This document shows positions 60,684-64,000 of a stretch of 64,000 nt of DNA, one piece after another. The notes under the pieces are model-generated. The model did not search any database, was not told the DNA's origin, and worked only from the letters and a program-made list of their open reading frames with translations. The translations under genes and the position numbers were made by a program. Position 1 is the stretch's first letter. Every line of letters begins with the position of its first letter. Origin of the DNA: Pseudomonadota bacterium (GTDB lineage Bacteria; Pseudomonadota; Gammaproteobacteria; Burkholderiales; Rhodocyclaceae); NCBI GenBank assembly GCA_018241695.1, contig JAFEDH010000006.1, positions 1 to 64,000 of the forward strand, in the 5' to 3' direction.

Positions 60684-61100
60684 ATGAAGCCACGAATCAC
60701 GGTCATCACAATCGGCGTAAACGACCTCGAGACTTCGCTGGCCTTCTATCGCGAGGGTTTGGGATTTCCCACCGAAGGCATCGTTGGCAAGGAGTTCGCG
60801 TACGGCGCGGTTGCATTCATCCAGCTTCAGCCTGGCCTGCAGCTTGCTCTGTGGCCTCGGGAAAGCATCGGACGTGACACCGGCCTGGCCGTCGGTCCCG
60901 CCAGTTCCACAGAAATGACCCTCGGCCACAACGTCGCATCAAAAGCGGAGGTTGATGCGATCATGACAACCGCGAGCGCCGCGGGCGCCGTGGTCACCAA
61001 AGCCGCGCACGATACCTTCTGGGGTGGCTACTCCGGTTACTTCCAGGATCCGGATGGCCATCTCTGGGAAATTGTCTGGAACCCGCAATGGATAGAGTAA
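60684..61100 (+). CDS. VOC-superfamily protein (glyoxalase/bleomycin-resistance fold)
   Basis: A 138-residue protein with two beta-alpha-beta-beta-beta halves: TVITIGVNDLETSLAFYREGLGF at the start and YFQDPDGHLWEIVWNPQW near the end. Metal ligand candidates are the His/Glu in GHLWE. Members are glyoxalases, dioxygenases or binding proteins, so no reaction can be assigned. An AAAAGGAAAG precedes the ATG. It is an independent gene after the yggX hairpin. Confidence 0.85.
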   Translation: MKPRITVITIGVNDLETSLAFYREGLGFPTEGIVGKEFAYGAVAFIQLQPGLQLALWPRESIGRDTGLAVGPASSTEMTLGHNVASKAEVDAIMTTASAAGAVVTKAAHDTFWGGYSGYFQDPDGHLWEIVWNPQWIE

Positions 61101-61138
61101 GTAACCATCAGGCCCGACAATGCGCTCCGATCGACGGT

Positions 61139-61163
61139 CTTGCCATCACATCACCCTGGCAAG
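61139..61163. promoter_or_regulatory. Inverted repeat upstream of the sugar-isomerase-like gene
   Basis: Perfect 7-base arms CTTGCCA and TGGCAAG separated by 11 bases, in the 153-base gap before the gene at 61254. Size and spacing suit a dimeric repressor or a short hairpin. No -10/-35 is evident. Confidence 0.35.
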
Positions 61164-61253
61164 CCTGTGGTCGAGCCAGGGCACAGCGGAGTAGCTGACG
61201 ACCATGCCAAATCCTGATTACCCCATATCCAACAACCCCCGAGGAGCAGCCCG

Positions 61254-62306
61254 ATGAAAGGCCCCGCCGTCTTCCTGACGCAATTCCAGAGACAGCACCC
61301 GCCGTTCGACACGCTCGACAATCTGGCACAATGGGTCAGTGCACTGGGCTATTGCGGCATTCAGGTTCCCGTGGAATTGATCGACCTGGGGCTGGCCGCA
61401 GAAAGCGATGCCTATTGCGATGAACTGCATGGCCGCCTGGCCGTTCATGGGCTGGAACTGACCGAACTGTCCACCCATTTTCAGGGCCGGATGATGGCGG
61501 TGCCCGCCGCCTACGATGAACTCTTCGACATGTTCGCCCCCCCGGCGATACGTGGCAATCCGGCGGCACGGCAAGAGTGGGCGGAACAGCGGCTCCGGCT
61601 TGCGGCCGCCGCCAGCCGGCGGCTCGGACTCAATGCCAGCGTGACGTTTTCGGGTTCACTGCTCTGGCATCTCGTGTACCCCTGGCCACCGCGTCCGGCC
61701 GGTCTGGTGGAGGAGGGATTTGCCGAACTGGGCCGGCGCTGGCGTCCGATTCTCGATGCTTATGACGCAGCCGGTGTCGACGTGTGCTACGAACTGCATC
61801 CGGGCGAGGATCTCCACGATGGCGTGACCTTCGAGCGTTTTCTCGATTCAGTGAGCGGACATCGACGCGCCAGCATTCTCTATGACCCGAGCCATCTGCA
61901 TTTGCAGCACATGGATTACCTGGGTTTCATCGATATTTACCATGAGCGCATCAAGGCATTCCACGTCAAGGATGCGGAATTCCAGCCCAGTGCCAGAAGC
62001 GGGGTATACGGCGGATATCAGGCCTGGATCGATCGTCCCGGACGTTTCCGTTCGCTTGGAGATGGGCAGATCGATTTCAAGGGCATCTTCAGCCGCCTGG
62101 TGCGCCATGGATATGCCGGCTGGGCGGTCATGGAATGGGAATGCTGCCTGAAGCACCCGGAAGACAGCGCGCGCGAAGGGGCGCAATTCATTCGTGAGCA
62201 TATGATCCGCCGGCCGGAAAAATCCGTCAGCAGCTATTCCCTGAACACGGTCGATGCGCCACGCAACCGTCGGCTGCTGGGACTGGAACCAGACACCGGA
62301 AATTGA
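61254..62306 (+). CDS. Sugar phosphate isomerase/epimerase-like TIM-barrel protein
   Basis: A 350-residue protein of the AP-endonuclease-2 / xylose-isomerase-like superfamily. Likely metal ligands are in CYELHPGEDLHDG, ILYDPSHLHLQHMDYLG, AFHVKDAEF and WAVMEWECC, the usual Glu-Asp/His-His-Glu order. It is longer than typical 260-300-residue members, with extra N- and C-terminal residues. Family members act on inositols, ketoses or hydroxypyruvate, so no substrate is claimed. It is convergent with an aldehyde dehydrogenase. Confidence 0.85.
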   Translation: MKGPAVFLTQFQRQHPPFDTLDNLAQWVSALGYCGIQVPVELIDLGLAAESDAYCDELHGRLAVHGLELTELSTHFQGRMMAVPAAYDELFDMFAPPAIRGNPAARQEWAEQRLRLAAAASRRLGLNASVTFSGSLLWHLVYPWPPRPAGLVEEGFAELGRRWRPILDAYDAAGVDVCYELHPGEDLHDGVTFERFLDSVSGHRRASILYDPSHLHLQHMDYLGFIDIYHERIKAFHVKDAEFQPSARSGVYGGYQAWIDRPGRFRSLGDGQIDFKGIFSRLVRHGYAGWAVMEWECCLKHPEDSAREGAQFIREHMIRRPEKSVSSYSLNTVDAPRNRRLLGLEPDTGN

Positions 62307-62309
62307 TGG

Positions 62310-62383
62310 AAGGCGCCGCGGAACCGGCCCACGTCCCTCCTGTTTCAGGACGGAGCGTGGCCGGCCCGTATCCCGGGCGCCTT
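62310..62383. repeat. Nested inverted-repeat structure between convergent genes
   Basis: An outer perfect 8-bp pair AAGGCGCC (62310-62317) / GGCGCCTT (62376-62383) surrounds a long imperfect stem (62324-62364): CCGGCC, ACG, TCC and TCCT segments on the left pair with the right arm around a GTTTC loop. It ends exactly at the aldehyde dehydrogenase stop and lacks a T-run. It may be a bidirectional, rho-dependent stop or a REP-like element. Confidence 0.55.
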
Positions 62384-63786
62384 CAGCCCTTCGCGATGCT
62401 GACCACCTGAATATCGGAGAACTCCAGCACTCCCTCGGGGCTGAATTCCACTCCCAGGCCCGACTGCTTGGTGCCCCCGAAAGGAATGTGGGGACCGAAC
62501 CCCAGATGCTGATTGACCCAGGCGGTGCCGCATTCCAGTTGCCCCGCCAGAGCCTGGGCCCGGTCAATGCTCCCGGACCAGACTGATCCACCCAGGCCGT
62601 AGGGGCTCTGGTTGGCGCGGGCGACAGCCTCCTCCGGGGTTTTGAACTTGATGAGGGGGCGCACCGGACCGAAGGTCTCCTCATCCACCAGCGGATTGCC
62701 CTCGGCAATATCCCGCACCAAGGTCGGCTGGAAGAAGTAGCCGGGGCCCATGGTCTTGCCGCCGGCAATGATGCGGCCATGGGTCCGGGCCAGTTCCATA
62801 TAGCGCTGGGTGCGCTGGAATTGCGCCTTGTTCTGCAGGGGGCCGAATTCGGAAGCCGCATCCAGGCCGTTGCCCACCACCGCCTTCCCGGCCAGCCCGG
62901 CCATGGCGTCGCAGAAGCGGTCGTAGATGTCCTCCTGGACAAAGATTCGCTTGATTGCGATACAGACCTGGCCGGAATTGAAGAAAGCGCCGCCGAAAAT
63001 CTTGGCGGCCACATCATCGACATCCACATCGTCGAGGACGATGGCCGCGTCGTTGCCGCCCAGTTCAAGGGTCAGGCGCTTGAGGGTGGGAGCGGCGGCG
63101 GCCATGACCGAACGACCCACGGCCGTCGAGCCGGTGAACGACACCTTGGCAATATCGGGATGGGCCGAGAGCAGGGGGCCAATGTCGCCACCATCGGTAA
63201 CCACATTGACCACGCCGGGGGGAACCAGATCTTTGATCAGCTCGCCCAGGAAAAGACTGGTCAAAGGCGTGGTGGGCGCCGGTTTCAACACCACCGTATT
63301 CCCCATCAGCAGGGCCGGAGCGGTCTTGTAGACGGCCTGGAGGAAGGGAAAATTCCATGGCACGATGGCCGCCACCACACCCAGGGGTTTGCGATGCACT
63401 TCCACGCGCTGCGTGGCATCGTCCTGAACGATCTGCGGAGGAAAGGTGAAACCGGCAAAATGGCGGCAGAAGAGCGCGGCGTAACTCACCTCGTTCTCCG
63501 CGGTGGCGATGGGCTTTCCCTGTTCCAGCGTCAGCACCCGGGCGATCTCGTCCTTGTTCGCGTCAATACGGTCGGCCAGCTTGAGCAGAATCCCCGCGCG
63601 GTCGGCAAAGGGCGTTGTGCGCCAGCTGGCAAAGCTGCGCCTGGCGGCCGTCACGGCCTGCTCGAGCAGAGCCGGAGTGGTCCGCGGGCAATGGGTGAAA
63701 ACCGATTCGTCAGCCGGATTGATGACCGCCAGATCGGCATTGGGGGCGACCGATTGGCCGTCAATGAGCAAAGCGAATGTGCGCAT
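62383..63786 (-). CDS. NAD(P)-dependent aldehyde dehydrogenase
   Basis: Oxidises an aldehyde to its acid. The 467-residue class ALDH protein has the general base in LELGGNDAAIVLDD and the nucleophile in FNSGQVCIAIKR, plus FTGSTAVGRSVM and PWNFPF. The enzyme is compact, without an N-terminal targeting peptide. AGGAGGAG lies four bases before the ATG. The aldehyde substrate cannot be inferred; the neighbouring isomerase-like gene is convergent. A 20-base dyad lies upstream. Confidence 0.93.
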   Translation of the reverse strand: MRTFALLIDGQSVAPNADLAVINPADESVFTHCPRTTPALLEQAVTAARRSFASWRTTPFADRAGILLKLADRIDANKDEIARVLTLEQGKPIATAENEVSYAALFCRHFAGFTFPPQIVQDDATQRVEVHRKPLGVVAAIVPWNFPFLQAVYKTAPALLMGNTVVLKPAPTTPLTSLFLGELIKDLVPPGVVNVVTDGGDIGPLLSAHPDIAKVSFTGSTAVGRSVMAAAAPTLKRLTLELGGNDAAIVLDDVDVDDVAAKIFGGAFFNSGQVCIAIKRIFVQEDIYDRFCDAMAGLAGKAVVGNGLDAASEFGPLQNKAQFQRTQRYMELARTHGRIIAGGKTMGPGYFFQPTLVRDIAEGNPLVDEETFGPVRPLIKFKTPEEAVARANQSPYGLGGSVWSGSIDRAQALAGQLECGTAWVNQHLGFGPHIPFGGTKQSGLGVEFSPEGVLEFSDIQVVSIAKG

Positions 63787-63908
63787 GTTTCTCCTCCTGA
63801 TTATCGGGCCTGCGGAAATCTACCTCCGCTTCCGGGAAAACGCCTCACCTGATCGGGTACTGCAAGCGTCATCCGCCAATGACTCCTTGATCCTCCTGAA
63901 GCCAGTCT

Positions 63909-63928
63909 GTATCACTGAAGCGTGATAC
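63909..63928. promoter_or_regulatory. Perfect dyad GTATCAC-N6-GTGATAC upstream of the aldehyde dehydrogenase gene
   Basis: Perfect 7-base arms with a 6-base spacer form a 20-base operator-like site, 123 bases ahead of the dehydrogenase start and 29 bases past the stop of the next minus-strand gene. Size and symmetry suit a dimeric TetR/GntR-type regulator. The regulator is not in the window. Confidence 0.45.
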
Positions 63929-63956
63929 GCATGCTCCCCAGGTGTCGCGAAAACGG

Positions 63957-64000
63957 CTAGTTCCGGTATTCACGGACGCCTTCGGGGGTTGCCAGCAGCA
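63957..64000 (-). CDS. C-terminal end of a gene cut by the window edge
   Basis: Reading on the minus strand from base 64000 gives LLATPEGVREYRN then a TAG stop at 63957-63959. The plausible codon use and the 170-base gap to the next gene suggest a real 3' end, but 13 residues are too few to name it. Confidence 0.3.
   Translation of the reverse strand, partial: LLATPEGVREYRN

Overview
The window is GC-rich, densely coding chromosomal DNA without prophage, insertion sequence, rRNA or CRISPR array. The gene content points to a betaproteobacterium, plausibly Rhodocyclales-like. The reasons are a 14-gene nuo operon with separate nuoC and nuoD that ends in a DUF2818 gene, a DUF3567 gene, an intracellular polyhydroxybutyrate (PHB) depolymerase with its pathway partners, the tkt-gap-pgk-pyk-fba-purC string, and a long class II ribonucleotide reductase. 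The order-level assignment is inference only.

Layout. 1-8.5 kb: B12-dependent ribonucleotide reductase behind an NrdR-like box, a Nudix/metallo-beta-lactamase fusion, a small membrane protein, an HDOD + metallo-beta-lactamase gene pair, a glutathione transferase and greB. 8.5-14 kb: a large AsmA-like DUF748 protein, an HDOD-GAF protein and two small conserved proteins. 14-19.1 kb: an operon of a DUF2189 membrane protein, a periplasmic adaptor, an ABC ATPase and two different FtsX-like permeases. 19.2-24.8 kb: an MFS carrier and a PHB-mobilisation set (phaZ, 3-hydroxybutyrate dehydrogenase and a divergent acetoacetyl-CoA synthetase). 24.8-26.8 kb: uroporphyrinogen-III methyltransferase, a GIY-YIG protein, an orphan acidic protein and an ADP-ribose pyrophosphatase. 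26.8-45.9 kb, all on the minus strand: DUF2189 protein, oligopeptidase A, tpiA, secG, tRNA-Leu(GAG), nuoA-N and DUF2818. 45.9-53.8 kb, minus strand: tkt, gap, pgk, pyk, fba and purC, with rho-independent terminators after gap and after fba. 54-64 kb: pterin dehydratase, two short-chain dehydrogenases, a thioredoxin-like protein, rsmE, a double-domain PPK2 kinase, argA, an iron-trafficking protein, a VOC protein, a sugar-isomerase-like protein, an aldehyde dehydrogenase and the last codons of a further gene.

How the genes fit together. Central carbon enzymes feed NADH to Complex I, which is fully encoded here. PHB is turned back into acetoacetyl-CoA by three neighbouring enzymes. The B12-dependent reductase needs a corrinoid, whose precursor could come from the cobA product.

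No wholly new multi-gene system is evident. The parts most worth a second look are the Nudix/MBL fusion, the HDOD protein that keeps an apparently intact HD metal site and is translationally coupled to an MBL hydrolase, the duplicated C-terminal module of the ribonucleotide reductase, the small histidine-rich ORF and hairpin inside the nuo operon, the REP/MITE-like element between prlC and tpiA, the adaptor/ABC operon opened by a DUF2189 protein, and several perfect dyads in intergenic DNA.
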